Of a DNA stretch of 64,000 nt, positions 7,843 to 15,610 are shown piece after piece. Every line of letters begins with the position of its first letter. The stretch's first letter is position 1. This DNA comes from Insolitispirillum peregrinum (GTDB lineage Bacteria; Pseudomonadota; Alphaproteobacteria; Rhodospirillales; Rhodospirillaceae). The position numbers and the translations under genes are program-made. The DNA is taken from the NCBI RefSeq assembly GCF_042665255.1, contig NZ_JBHTCD010000001.1. One strand, given 5' to 3'. The notes beneath the pieces are model-generated. The model saw only the letters and a list, made by a program, of their open reading frames with translations. It was not told the origin of the DNA and did no database searches.

Positions 7843-9030
7843 TTGCTTAGAAAAGGGGGAAGCTTGACCGATGCGCTCTCCCTGTCTCTCTATGGGCCGA
7901 ATGGCATGACACGCTCTCGCACCGCCTTGCTGCTGTCGTTCCTGGAACCAGCAGATCATCTGGACGAAGCAGAACTCGCCTGCGTCGTTTCCGACATGTG
8001 CATCAATGACGGCGACCCGCTGACCCACAACGAAGCCATCATTGCCTATGATATTCTGGAACGCCTGTACCCCGGAGCTGAACATGCCATCCGGCGGCGG
8101 CTGGCAGAGCAGTTTGCCGTTCGCGACGATATCCCGCATTCGTTGCTGGTCTTGCTCGCCAACGATCAGATCGAGATTGCCCGGCCAGTGATCATGCTGA
8201 GCCCACGTCTGAATGACGATGATCTGATCAAGATCATCGTCGAGCGCACCCATGAACATCGTCTGGCCGTCAGTGTCCGCGAAGACGTTTCCAGCAAGGT
8301 CTGTGATGTGCTGGTCTATCTGGGGGACGAAGACGTCATCCTGAATCTGGTCCGCAATCAGGGCGCACGGTTCTCGGATCATGCCTTCAAGCGGGTCGTC
8401 ACGATTTCACGCACAACGGCCCCGTTGCACCAGCCGTTGCTCCTGCGTCCGGAAATGCGCGCCGAAATGGCGGCACTGATGTACCAGTGGGTCGGTCAGG
8501 CCCTGAAGCAGTTTATTGCACAAAACTATGGCGAAGCCCTTAGTGCCCGTCTTGATGCCGAAATCAGTCAGGCCAGCCATTCGGCTCTGCATGAAGAAAC
8601 CGTCCGCCAAACCCATGCCTCTTCGTCCATTCCGTCAGGATTTGGCGGTCTGATGGTTGCCCTGCGCAATGGCGACATGAAGGCAGCAGAAACTGAAATG
8701 CAGCACCTGACCCGCCTGCCGGTCCCCGCGGTGCATCGCATTCTTTATCACGATAACGGTGAAGCTCTGGCTGTCGTTTGCCGCGCAGTGGGCGCAGATC
8801 GCTGTCTGTTTTCCGAAGTGGTCACCCGCCTGCAAGCCCGCCCGCCCTACAGCACGTTCATAAGCTCCAAGGAATATGCGGTCGCAATGGCCGCCTTCAA
8901 ACGCCTGAGCCAGCGTCAGGCAGAGTTCGTCCTGTCTCACTGGCGAGAAAAGCCAACGTCGGTTTGGGGAAACCCCGGCCACGTCAACGAGGCCTGGAAC
9001 CTGCGCCACAAGGACGGCGAGCGTTTCTAA
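7843..9030 (+). CDS. DUF2336 domain protein
   Basis: The protein (395 aa from a TTG at 7843; a second in-frame TTG at 7864 directly after AAGGGGGAAG is also plausible) has the alpha-helical repeat pattern of DUF2336 proteins, a family common in Rhodospirillales and Rhizobiales and of unknown function. Recognisable stretches are the LADND/LLVLLANDQIEIARPVIM-like repeat around residues 100-120 and the HRLAVSVREDVSSKVCDVLV repeat around 145-165. There are no membrane segments and no catalytic motif. It is a single gene between exonuclease III and a repeat element. Start uncertain. Confidence 0.7.
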   Translation: MLRKGGSLTDALSLSLYGPNGMTRSRTALLLSFLEPADHLDEAELACVVSDMCINDGDPLTHNEAIIAYDILERLYPGAEHAIRRRLAEQFAVRDDIPHSLLVLLANDQIEIARPVIMLSPRLNDDDLIKIIVERTHEHRLAVSVREDVSSKVCDVLVYLGDEDVILNLVRNQGARFSDHAFKRVVTISRTTAPLHQPLLLRPEMRAEMAALMYQWVGQALKQFIAQNYGEALSARLDAEISQASHSALHEETVRQTHASSSIPSGFGGLMVALRNGDMKAAETEMQHLTRLPVPAVHRILYHDNGEALAVVCRAVGADRCLFSEVVTRLQARPPYSTFISSKEYAVAMAAFKRLSQRQAEFVLSHWREKPTSVWGNPGHVNEAWNLRHKDGERF

Positions 9031-9075
9031 AGACTTTTCCGCTCCAAAACGACACAAGACCGTGGCGTCATATTT

Positions 9076-9255
9076 CATAGTGCACGGCAGTTGATGGAAA
9101 AGAATGGGCTACCGCCCAGACCAGTTCGGGGGATAGGTCCCCCGACCCCCCGTTTTTTCTTTCAATATCCAATTCATGGGGTCCGGGGCCTGTTGGCCCC
9201 GGCGAGGTGTGGAGCAGCGCTCCATGATCCTGTTTTCTGACTGTCGTGTCCTGTG
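9076..9255 (+). repeat. Dispersed multi-hairpin intergenic repeat, copy B
   Basis: Of the three copies, this one has the clearest inverted-repeat ends: CATAGTGCACGGCAGT at 9076-9091 and ACTGTCGTGTCCTGTG at 9240-9255, pairing at 12 of 16 positions. The interior carries GGGCTACCGCCCA, GGGGGATAGGTCCCCC, GGGGCC-TGTT-GGCCCC and TGGAGC-AGC-GCTCCA hairpins. It sits between the DUF2336 gene and the end of the glutamine-synthetase-like gene, and contains no coding frame. Confidence 0.75.
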
Positions 9256-9281
9256 CCCGCTTTTGCGCTCACGGCTCTGGC

Positions 9282-10724
9282 TTACACGTTCAGCAACAGG
9301 AATTCCCGCTCCCACGACGAGACCACATCCTGATAGGCGTCCCACTCGGCCCCTTTGACCGCGACGAAGGCCTGACAGAACATCGGCCCGAACATTTCAT
9401 GCAGGCGGCGGGCATGCTGGAACCGTTCGATGGCATCCGGTAAATGCTTGGGCAGGGCGTGGGCCTTGGTATAGCCCGAACCAGTGATCGGCTTGGTCGG
9501 TTCCAGCCGGTCCACCATCCCCAGATAGCCACACAGCAACGACGCCGCCATCGCCAGATACGGATTGGCATCAGCCCCGGACAGGCGGTTTTCGATACGG
9601 GTATTGCGTGCCTCGGACAACGGGACACGTAAACCGACCGTGCGGTTATCACGCCCCCAATGCATGTTGATCGGAGCCGAGTAGTTTTTCACCAGACGAC
9701 GGTAACTGTTGACGTTCGGAGCCAGCAGCAGCATCGCCTGCGGCAGATATTTTTGCAGCCCGCCGATGTGCCAGCGGAACAGGTCGCTTTCGCTGCCGTC
9801 CTCGTTGGCAAACAGCGTCTTGTTGCCATCGAGATCCCACACCGACTGGTGGATGTGCATGGCACTTCCCGGCTGCCCTTCCAGCGGCTTGGCCATAAAG
9901 GTGGCATAAACATTGTGCCGGAGCGCGGTCTGATGCACCGTGCGCTTGAACAGGAACACCTGATCGGCCAGATCAAGCGGTTCCCCATGTTCAAAGTTGA
10001 TCTCCATCTGCGCCGCACCGGCTTCGTGGTGCAGGGTGTCCACGTCCAGATTCTGCGCTTCGGCATAATCATAAACGTCTTCAAACAGCGGATCGAACTC
10101 GTTGACGGCATCAATGCCATAGGCCTGACGGCCGATTTCGGGACGCCCGGAACGCCCGATTGGCGGTTCCAGCGGATAATCCGGGTCAGGATTGACCTTC
10201 ACCAGATAGAATTCCAGCTCGGGGGCGATAATCGGTTTCCAGCCACGCTCTTCATAGAGCGCGAGAACCCGCCGCAGCACATGACGCGGAGCCATTTCCA
10301 CTGGCGATGCATCACGGTAATAGCAATCGTTGATCACCTGCGCCGTTGGCTCCTGATACCATGGCACCATTCGCACTGTTGCCGGGTCGGGTCGCAGGTA
10401 CATGTCCTGATCAACATCCGGCATGATTTCCTCTTCGGGATAATCACCGGTCACAGACTGGATAAACAGGCTTTCCGGCAACCGAAGACCACGGTCTTTC
10501 AAGCCGGAGATGAATTTGTGGGCCGGAAGGATTTTGCCGCGCGGCACACCGGCCATGTCCGGGACCAGGCATTCGACCTCGGTAATCCCGCGTGCGGTAA
10601 TCCAGGCAATCAATTCTTCTGTAGTCTGGGCAGAAACGTCATCAGAGGGCGTACGCTCGCGCGGTTCGCGCCCCCGGGAGCTGGTTTTGGACGAGGCGCC
10701 AAAAGCAGCTTTACTATCAGACAT
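9282..10724 (-). CDS. Glutamine synthetase family protein, gamma-glutamylpolyamine synthetase-like
   Basis: The 480-aa protein has the two GS domains: an N-terminal beta-grasp (about 30-135) and a C-terminal catalytic domain. The metal-binding EFYLV motif, HHEAGAAQMEINF, MHIHQSVWD, the NRTVGLRVP ATP/ammonia loop and the RIENRLSGADANPYL active-site Arg region are visible. It lacks the C-terminal Tyr adenylylation motif of housekeeping GlnA and resembles PuuA-type enzymes that ligate glutamate to polyamines or other amines, which is a family-level inference. The ATG start has AGAGG seven bases upstream. It is divergent from a coiled-coil protein across a 747-bp gap. Confidence 0.82.
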   Translation of the reverse strand: MSDSKAAFGASSKTSSRGREPRERTPSDDVSAQTTEELIAWITARGITEVECLVPDMAGVPRGKILPAHKFISGLKDRGLRLPESLFIQSVTGDYPEEEIMPDVDQDMYLRPDPATVRMVPWYQEPTAQVINDCYYRDASPVEMAPRHVLRRVLALYEERGWKPIIAPELEFYLVKVNPDPDYPLEPPIGRSGRPEIGRQAYGIDAVNEFDPLFEDVYDYAEAQNLDVDTLHHEAGAAQMEINFEHGEPLDLADQVFLFKRTVHQTALRHNVYATFMAKPLEGQPGSAMHIHQSVWDLDGNKTLFANEDGSESDLFRWHIGGLQKYLPQAMLLLAPNVNSYRRLVKNYSAPINMHWGRDNRTVGLRVPLSEARNTRIENRLSGADANPYLAMAASLLCGYLGMVDRLEPTKPITGSGYTKAHALPKHLPDAIERFQHARRLHEMFGPMFCQAFVAVKGAEWDAYQDVVSSWEREFLLLNV

Positions 10725-11189
10725 GGGATGCCTCTTGTTTGCTCGTTATCAGCGAGGAACAGATCTTTATGATGATGAATGTGAAGCCGGATATCCTGCC
10801 TTGTCGGCAGACACCGCCCGGATCAGTTTCACAACCAATCCGCACATACCAGCACCTGGCATATTGCCAGCACGCCATGTGATCCCGCAGACCGCGCACC
10901 CCGAACAACCCCGAACATATGACACCATAAACGAGTCATTTGATCGGCCTTTACCGCACACAATACCTGCTCCACGATAAACCGGTACCAGCAGGCACAG
11001 ACTGCGCCAGGGGTTTGCCACAATACAGGCGGGACGTTCGATATCCGGGATTCAAATCCCATCCCCCCGATGCTAAACCGAAAGCCCGACGTTGTAAAAC
11101 CGGGAAACGGAATCAACCATTTTTCTCATCAAAAGGGAGCAATCAGGGGATACACCTTTTATTCATCGCTTCCCTCCTCACCCCATCCA

Positions 11190-11227
11190 GACCAGCGTGC
11201 GTTCAACCTGACGCATGCACGCTGGTC
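11190..11227. repeat. 38-bp REP-like hairpin, copy 1
   Basis: GACCAGCGTGC ... GCACGCTGGTC form an 11-bp stem around a 16-nt centre, and the centre can extend the stem (GCG...CGC). The same element occurs at 24680-24717 with a nearly identical centre. On the + strand it is followed by GTTTTTGTTTT, so this copy could also act as an intrinsic terminator. Confidence 0.75.
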
Positions 11228-11253
11228 CAGGTTTTTGTTTTGTCGCAGTGATT

Positions 11254-11285
11254 TTGCGCAAAACCGGAACCACTTTTGCGCTCAC
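11254..11285. repeat. Short palindromic intergenic repeat, copy 2
   Basis: TTGCGCAAAACCGG-AA-CCACTTTTGCGC is the reverse-orientation relative of 5864-5890 and an imperfect palindrome upstream of the coiled-coil gene. Confidence 0.5.
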
Positions 11286-11471
11286 TGTTCTAGACCATTG
11301 ACCCCATACGCTCGACAGGTCATAACAAGAGGCAGCATCTCTGTCTTTGTACGGTCTGACGACAAGCCGCGCACACAGGCCTATACTCGGCTGCCTGAGC
11401 CCGGCGAACTTCGGCTTTTTCCTGCCTCTTTCGCCCGATGGCAATTCCCCTGTGTGGATAGGACGCGATCA

Positions 11472-12197
11472 ATGGATTATGTTTCGATCACAGGCATTAC
11501 ACTCGGCGTTGCTGTTGTCGCCGTTTTCGTGATCGGCCTGCTATCTTATATGTCACAGCTGGTCAAAAACGCCTATCAGATCAAGGTGGAAATCCGCTCG
11601 GACATGGAAGGCGGCTTGCGCAAGATCGAGGAAGATCTGGGCAAAAAAGCCAAATGGATGCGATCGGAAGTTGGTGAAGACATCAGCAAGATCAAGCAGG
11701 CCATCGAGCAGGAAAACAGCAACCGCCTGCAGACCATCGAAGATCGCCTGACCTCTCTGGCACAGGACCTTGACGCTGGCTCCCGCGATGAACGCGCCGA
11801 GTTGCGCAACATCATCGCCCAACTACGCAAGCGCCTGTCCACTGCCGAGCAGGAAATCGCCGCCCTGCGCGAAGAAGCCGCCCGCCGTGCTGCCATCAGC
11901 CAGAAACGCCGCGACGATCGCCCGCGGGACGAGGCAGACCATCCGGCGGCTCCGATGGCTGAAACTACTGCCTCCTCGGCACCGCCTGCCGCCTCACCTG
12001 AATACGGTCGGCCCGAGCAGAGCGGAAACCGGCCAGAGCAGAGCGGGAACCGCAACGAATTCGAGGCGGTTCATCCGACCGTGTTCGGGTCTGGCGCCAC
12101 TCCATCGGTGACAGAACCCGCTGGCAACTCGGTCGTCCGCAGCGGGGGTGTCCAGCGCATCCAGTTGCAGGATTTCGCCGACAAGCGCCCCGCCTGA
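11472..12197 (+). CDS. Membrane-anchored coiled-coil protein, unknown function
   Basis: From the ATG at 11472 (AGGA seven bases upstream) the protein is 241 aa. One N-terminal membrane segment (about 7-30) is followed by charged helical sequence with heptad character up to about residue 150 (RKIEEDLGKKAKWMRSEVGE, AEQEIAALREEAARR). A low-complexity Pro/Ala/Ser tail follows that contains a tandem RPEQSGN repeat. The same frame stays open upstream to 11070, but that part overlaps repeats and has no SD, so I exclude it. The topology suggests an envelope or scaffolding role; no family was recognised. Confidence 0.65.
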   Translation: MDYVSITGITLGVAVVAVFVIGLLSYMSQLVKNAYQIKVEIRSDMEGGLRKIEEDLGKKAKWMRSEVGEDISKIKQAIEQENSNRLQTIEDRLTSLAQDLDAGSRDERAELRNIIAQLRKRLSTAEQEIAALREEAARRAAISQKRRDDRPRDEADHPAAPMAETTASSAPPAASPEYGRPEQSGNRPEQSGNRNEFEAVHPTVFGSGATPSVTEPAGNSVVRSGGVQRIQLQDFADKRPA

Positions 12198-12205
12198 CCC
12201 GCTCC

Positions 12206-12562
12206 TTACTTCTTGACCCAGCCGCTTCCCTGATTGATGTACTGACCGGCAGCCGCCTTATCCATCAGTTTGCGCCCGGCAATCGCCTGAACTGCCTGAA
12301 CAGAGGTGCTGTTCTGGTTGGCGATGTCACGATATTTGCCCATCCGTTCGCTGTTGATCCGGCTGATCATCTGTGCCACGTCAGATGAAACGCCAGCGGG
12401 CTTGACCGCCCCCAGCAAGCCATCGGCCCGCTCGCCGATCTCGCCCTGGGCCTTGGCATCATCGACCGGCCCGGCCCATGCCGCCTGTGGCGCAGCCAGC
12501 AGCAGCCAGCTGGCCAGAATACCCAGCCCCACGGCTCGGACCATGACGTTAGAACAGTTCAT
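12206..12562 (-). CDS. ydbL: YdbL family (DUF1318) periplasmic protein
   Basis: The protein has a signal peptide (hydrophobic core GLGILASWLLLAAP, cleavage near AWA-GP) and a mature domain of about 85 residues matching YdbL/DUF1318 (GEIGERADGLLG..., INSERMGKYRDIA, and a C-terminal GSGWVKK). In enterobacteria ydbL lies with ynbE and ydbH, whose products act in lipid transport between the two membranes. The start at 12562 overlaps the end of ynbE by 14 bp and has GGAG seven bases upstream, pointing to translational coupling; the ATG at 12544 is an alternative. No ydbH is adjacent. Confidence 0.8.
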   Translation of the reverse strand: MNCSNVMVRAVGLGILASWLLLAAPQAAWAGPVDDAKAQGEIGERADGLLGAVKPAGVSSDVAQMISRINSERMGKYRDIANQNSTSVQAVQAIAGRKLMDKAAAGQYINQGSGWVKK

Positions 12563-12788
12563 TGTTCTGCTCCAGCAAGCTGTCCACATCCTTTTCAACC
12601 TTGATCCGGACTTCCTGCTCGATCTTGACGTTCAGGTTGATCACAATCGGCTTGTCCGGGGCCTCGACCTTGATCGTCGGCTGACAGGCAGCCACGCCGA
12701 GCAAGGAGGCCAGTATCAGGGTGCGGGAACAGGCGCGAACGCGCCCTGACAGGCGCCCCTGCTGACCCGGAACTTTTCCTGGCTGCAT
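12549..12788 (-). CDS. ynbE: YnbE-like lipoprotein
   Basis: A 79-aa predicted lipoprotein: a positively charged start, a hydrophobic run and a lipobox LGVAAC with Cys35 as the lipidated residue. A short mature domain follows (IKVEAPDKPIVINLNVKIEQ ... VEKDVDSLLEQ) typical of YnbE. In E. coli, YnbE is an outer-membrane lipoprotein that pairs by beta-strand stacking with the AsmA-like bridge protein YdbH. Here it is followed immediately by ydbL, but the upstream gene is an aldo-keto reductase rather than ydbH. Confidence 0.82.
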   Translation of the reverse strand: MQPGKVPGQQGRLSGRVRACSRTLILASLLGVAACQPTIKVEAPDKPIVINLNVKIEQEVRIKVEKDVDSLLEQNNELF

Positions 12789-12862
12789 GCTTTACTCTCC
12801 AAAAAAACGCTCCCGCCGGAAAGGGGGCACCGCCTCCCTCCGACAGAAAAGTCTACCTCGCC

Positions 12863-13918
12863 TTATGGGGCAGGATTAGGGCAAAGCGTATGCTCGGCCT
12901 CGATATCCATCAACGCATCGCCCCCCAGCACCAGATCCTGCGCCGCCAACGTCAGCTTCAACTGCTCGGGCCTGGTCGCACCAACAATGGCCGAAGCGGC
13001 AAAAGACCGCGAGGCAGCAAAGGCCAGCGCCATTTGCGCCGGGTGCAGGCCATGCCGTTCGGCAATCAGGGTATAGCGTTCAACCGCCACCTGTGCCAAC
13101 GGCTTGGTATAGCGGGTATAGCGCTTTGGCCACAACACCATCCGCGAGTCTGCCGGGCGCTCGCCGTCCATGTATTTTCCGGTCAGGACGCCGCCAGCCA
13201 GTGGTGAATAGGCCACCAGCGGCACGTCTTCGCGGATGGCCATCTCCGCCAGACCAATTTCAAAGGTACGGTTGATCAGCGAATAGGGGTTCTGAATGGC
13301 GGCCACCCGAGGCAATTCCGGGTTCTGCGCCGCCAACAGCAGGTATTGCGCCAGCCCCCAGGGCGTTTCATTGGAAATTCCGACATGGCGGATTTTCCCT
13401 GCCTTTACCAGATCGGCCAGCGCCAACAGGCTTTCCGCCAGCGGCGTTGATTGCTCTTCAGGATTGTGAACATAGCCCAAACGACCGAAATTATTGGTCT
13501 GCCGGTCAGGCCAGTGCAGATAATAAAGGTCAAGGTAATCGGTTTTCAGCCGCCGCAACGAACCATCAATCGCTTCGGCGATGTTGCGACGGTCAAGAAC
13601 GCGCTCTTCGCCCCTGATCCATGGCATCACCCCGCGCCCGGTGACTTTCGAGGCGATCACCACCTGATGGCGGTTGTTGCGCGCCCGCACCCAATCCCCA
13701 AGGATTTCTTCGCTGCGCCCCTGTGTTTCCGGGCGGGGCGAGATCGGATACATCTCGGCCACATCAAAAAAGTTCACCCCGCCGTCATAGGCGATATCCA
13801 GCAGCTCATGGGCTTGCTCGGGGGTGTTTTGCTCGCCAAAGGTCATCGTTCCCATGCTGATGGAGCTGACCTTCAGCGGGGCAGCCGCGCAGCGTTGCCC
13901 AAGCAGGTGATAGCGCAT
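12863..13918 (-). CDS. Aldo/keto reductase, Tas-like
   Basis: The 351-aa protein shows the NADPH-dependent AKR barrel with the catalytic tetrad in context: Asp and Tyr in NFFDVAEMYP, Lys in VVIASKVTGRG and His in DLYYLHWPDRQT. GKIRHVGISNETPWG and the C-terminal cofactor loop ASAIVGATRPEQL are also present. The insertion with DRQTNNFG and the overall length fit the Tas (YgdS) subgroup. The start at 13918 has AAGGAGA eight to nine bases upstream; an upstream in-frame extension to 13993 overlaps the end of creD and is rejected. Physiological substrate unknown. Confidence 0.88.
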   Translation of the reverse strand: MRYHLLGQRCAAAPLKVSSISMGTMTFGEQNTPEQAHELLDIAYDGGVNFFDVAEMYPISPRPETQGRSEEILGDWVRARNNRHQVVIASKVTGRGVMPWIRGEERVLDRRNIAEAIDGSLRRLKTDYLDLYYLHWPDRQTNNFGRLGYVHNPEEQSTPLAESLLALADLVKAGKIRHVGISNETPWGLAQYLLLAAQNPELPRVAAIQNPYSLINRTFEIGLAEMAIREDVPLVAYSPLAGGVLTGKYMDGERPADSRMVLWPKRYTRYTKPLAQVAVERYTLIAERHGLHPAQMALAFAASRSFAASAIVGATRPEQLKLTLAAQDLVLGGDALMDIEAEHTLCPNPAP

Positions 13919-13961
13919 GCACTTCGTCTCCTTGCCAAAACACCCAGTCCGCGACCGGCTG

Positions 13962-15497
13962 TTATCCGTTATTTCCCAGTCGCCGGGTGGCATGCATCAA
14001 CATGCCGACCGTGATCAGCAGCAACACCGTCCCCATCAGCAGCGAATAATCTTCCATCCGCAGCACGGTAAACAGCAATGCATGCAACAGTGCCAGACCA
14101 ATTCCCAACCGGATGCCGCGCGGCCAGGCGCGCAGGGCAAAGCCGACATAGACACCATTCATCGCCACCGCCACCAGCGAGGCCAGAATATAGGCCCAGA
14201 CAAAGGGCATGTGCTCGGCCAGGGCCAGCAACAGCAGGTAAAACAGGCTCATCGCCACCCCGACCATGCCGTACTGCACCGGGTGCAGGCGGCGGTTGGT
14301 GGAATGCAGCTCGTTGGCCAGAAACAGGGCAAAGGTCAGGGCGATGAACAGGATGCCGTATTTGGTTGCCCGCAGGATTTCGCCGTACAGCTTGACCGGC
14401 TCGAACAGGTCAACGCCAAAGGTGAATTCGTTGATGCGGGCATTCCATTCCGAAGACAAGGCAATCTGCTGATAGTTGCGGGTCAGGTTGGGAATGGTCC
14501 AGTGCGCTGAAAAGCCGCTTTCAGAAATCTGGTGCTCGTCCGGCAGGGCGTTGCCCTGAAAGGACGGATGCGGCCAGGCAGAGTTGACCTGCACCGAGGT
14601 CTGTTCCCCCAACGGCAGGAACCGCAGCCCCTCGGAGCCCTTCACGGTGACAGTCATTTCAAACGGATAGATCGCGCTGGCGCTGAGCTTTTCTGCTATC
14701 GGAGCGTGAAATCCCTGCTCGAACAGGGCGCGATTGCGGGCACCGGGGGCAAAGGCAATGCTCTGGCCATCGAACATCAGCGGCTCGACATCGCGCAGCG
14801 AGGACGTTTGCGACAGCCCAAAGCTGAAATAGGCCTGATCATAGTGCGGGGTGATCCAGCCGCGATCCTTCAGGAAACCGGCCACCGGCTTCAGGTCAAA
14901 GGTCCCCTTGACCTGCAACGGCGCGGTATAGACCACGCTTTCGTAAATCCCGCGCGTGCGGATTTCGGTGTTGATGGTCGCCCCGATCTGGAGAACCTTT
15001 GGCAACAGCACCAGCGTGTCGGCAACCTCGACAACCCCGTCGTCTTTGCTCTTGGTCCGCACGGTCACCGGGATCAGCAGTGTCGGCCCCCCCAGTTCCT
15101 GCGCCTGCCCCCAGGTCGCGGCAATATCGCGCGTCACCGACGCCCGCAGATCGCCCCGATCCTGAGCCTGACCATCAATCAGGCTAAGCGGCACCAGCAT
15201 GAACAGGCCAATCACCGCCACCAGCACAAAGCGCACCAGCACGTCATGTTCCGACCAGATCGAGCGGGGCGCAGCAACAGGCACAGGGGCCGCATGGACA
15301 ACAGGCTGGACAGCCGGAGAAGAGTCTTCCATCACGGTCTTTTCCTCGATGATATTGACATGGGCGACAGGTGGAACAGGCACGCCAGAGTGAGAGCGAA
15401 CCCGCCGGACAATCAACCACACCGGCAAGGCCACCACCACCGCGATAATGCCCAACAGCACCAGCACACCCGCAATCAGCCACATCCACTCATCCAT
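13962..15497 (-). CDS. creD: CreD family inner membrane protein
   Basis: The 511-aa protein carries the CreD/DUF4450-like core: a membrane segment (VLVAVIGLFMLVPLSLI), a large periplasmic beta-rich domain (IPVTVRTKS..., LPLGEQTSV, HPSFQGNALPDE) and five to six C-terminal membrane helices (FIALTFALFLANEL onward). Unusually, an extra N-terminal hydrophobic helix (about 5-30) and a Pro/Val linker precede the normal CreD start. In gammaproteobacteria creD belongs to the CreBC regulon linked to envelope integrity and beta-lactam response; no creBC genes are nearby. The ATG at 15497 is preferred over a GTG nine bases upstream. Confidence 0.88.
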   Translation of the reverse strand: MDEWMWLIAGVLVLLGIIAVVVALPVWLIVRRVRSHSGVPVPPVAHVNIIEEKTVMEDSSPAVQPVVHAAPVPVAAPRSIWSEHDVLVRFVLVAVIGLFMLVPLSLIDGQAQDRGDLRASVTRDIAATWGQAQELGGPTLLIPVTVRTKSKDDGVVEVADTLVLLPKVLQIGATINTEIRTRGIYESVVYTAPLQVKGTFDLKPVAGFLKDRGWITPHYDQAYFSFGLSQTSSLRDVEPLMFDGQSIAFAPGARNRALFEQGFHAPIAEKLSASAIYPFEMTVTVKGSEGLRFLPLGEQTSVQVNSAWPHPSFQGNALPDEHQISESGFSAHWTIPNLTRNYQQIALSSEWNARINEFTFGVDLFEPVKLYGEILRATKYGILFIALTFALFLANELHSTNRRLHPVQYGMVGVAMSLFYLLLLALAEHMPFVWAYILASLVAVAMNGVYVGFALRAWPRGIRLGIGLALLHALLFTVLRMEDYSLLMGTVLLLITVGMLMHATRRLGNNG

Positions 15498-15540
15498 TCG
15501 CCCCACCCTTCTTTCTGCCCTGCACAGAGAGTTTCATGAC

Positions 15541-15571
15541 AAAGGCCGCCCCCTGTCAACAAGGGGCGGCC
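15541..15571 (-). terminator. Intrinsic terminator after the acyl-CoA synthetase gene
   Basis: A GGCCGCCCC / GGGGCGGCC 9-bp stem is followed on the minus strand by TTTGTC, 40 bases past the acyl-CoA synthetase stop. Confidence 0.65.
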
Positions 15572-15610
15572 TGATCATGGCAGTTATGGCCAGTTATGGG
15601 GTGATCAGCC

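Larger units (their letters stand above)
10725..11471. other. 747-bp gene-free divergent region with repeats
   Basis: No convincing coding frame is seen on either strand. The region holds a perfect palindrome CTGGCA-TAT-TGCCAG at 10856-10870, a 38-bp hairpin repeat at 11190-11227, and the short palindromic repeat at 11254-11285. It must contain the promoters of the glutamine-synthetase-like gene and of the coiled-coil gene. A small RNA cannot be excluded. Confidence 0.55.

Noticed and set aside
11047..11060. GGGATTCAAATCCC followed by CCCCCCG, resembling a tRNA T-arm and acceptor
   Set aside because: The loop spacing is wrong for a T-arm and there is no matching 5' acceptor strand or anticodon arm upstream.
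11070..11471. N-terminal extension of the coiled-coil protein
   Set aside because: It runs through two repeat elements without an SD, whereas the ATG at 11472 has one and begins a membrane segment.
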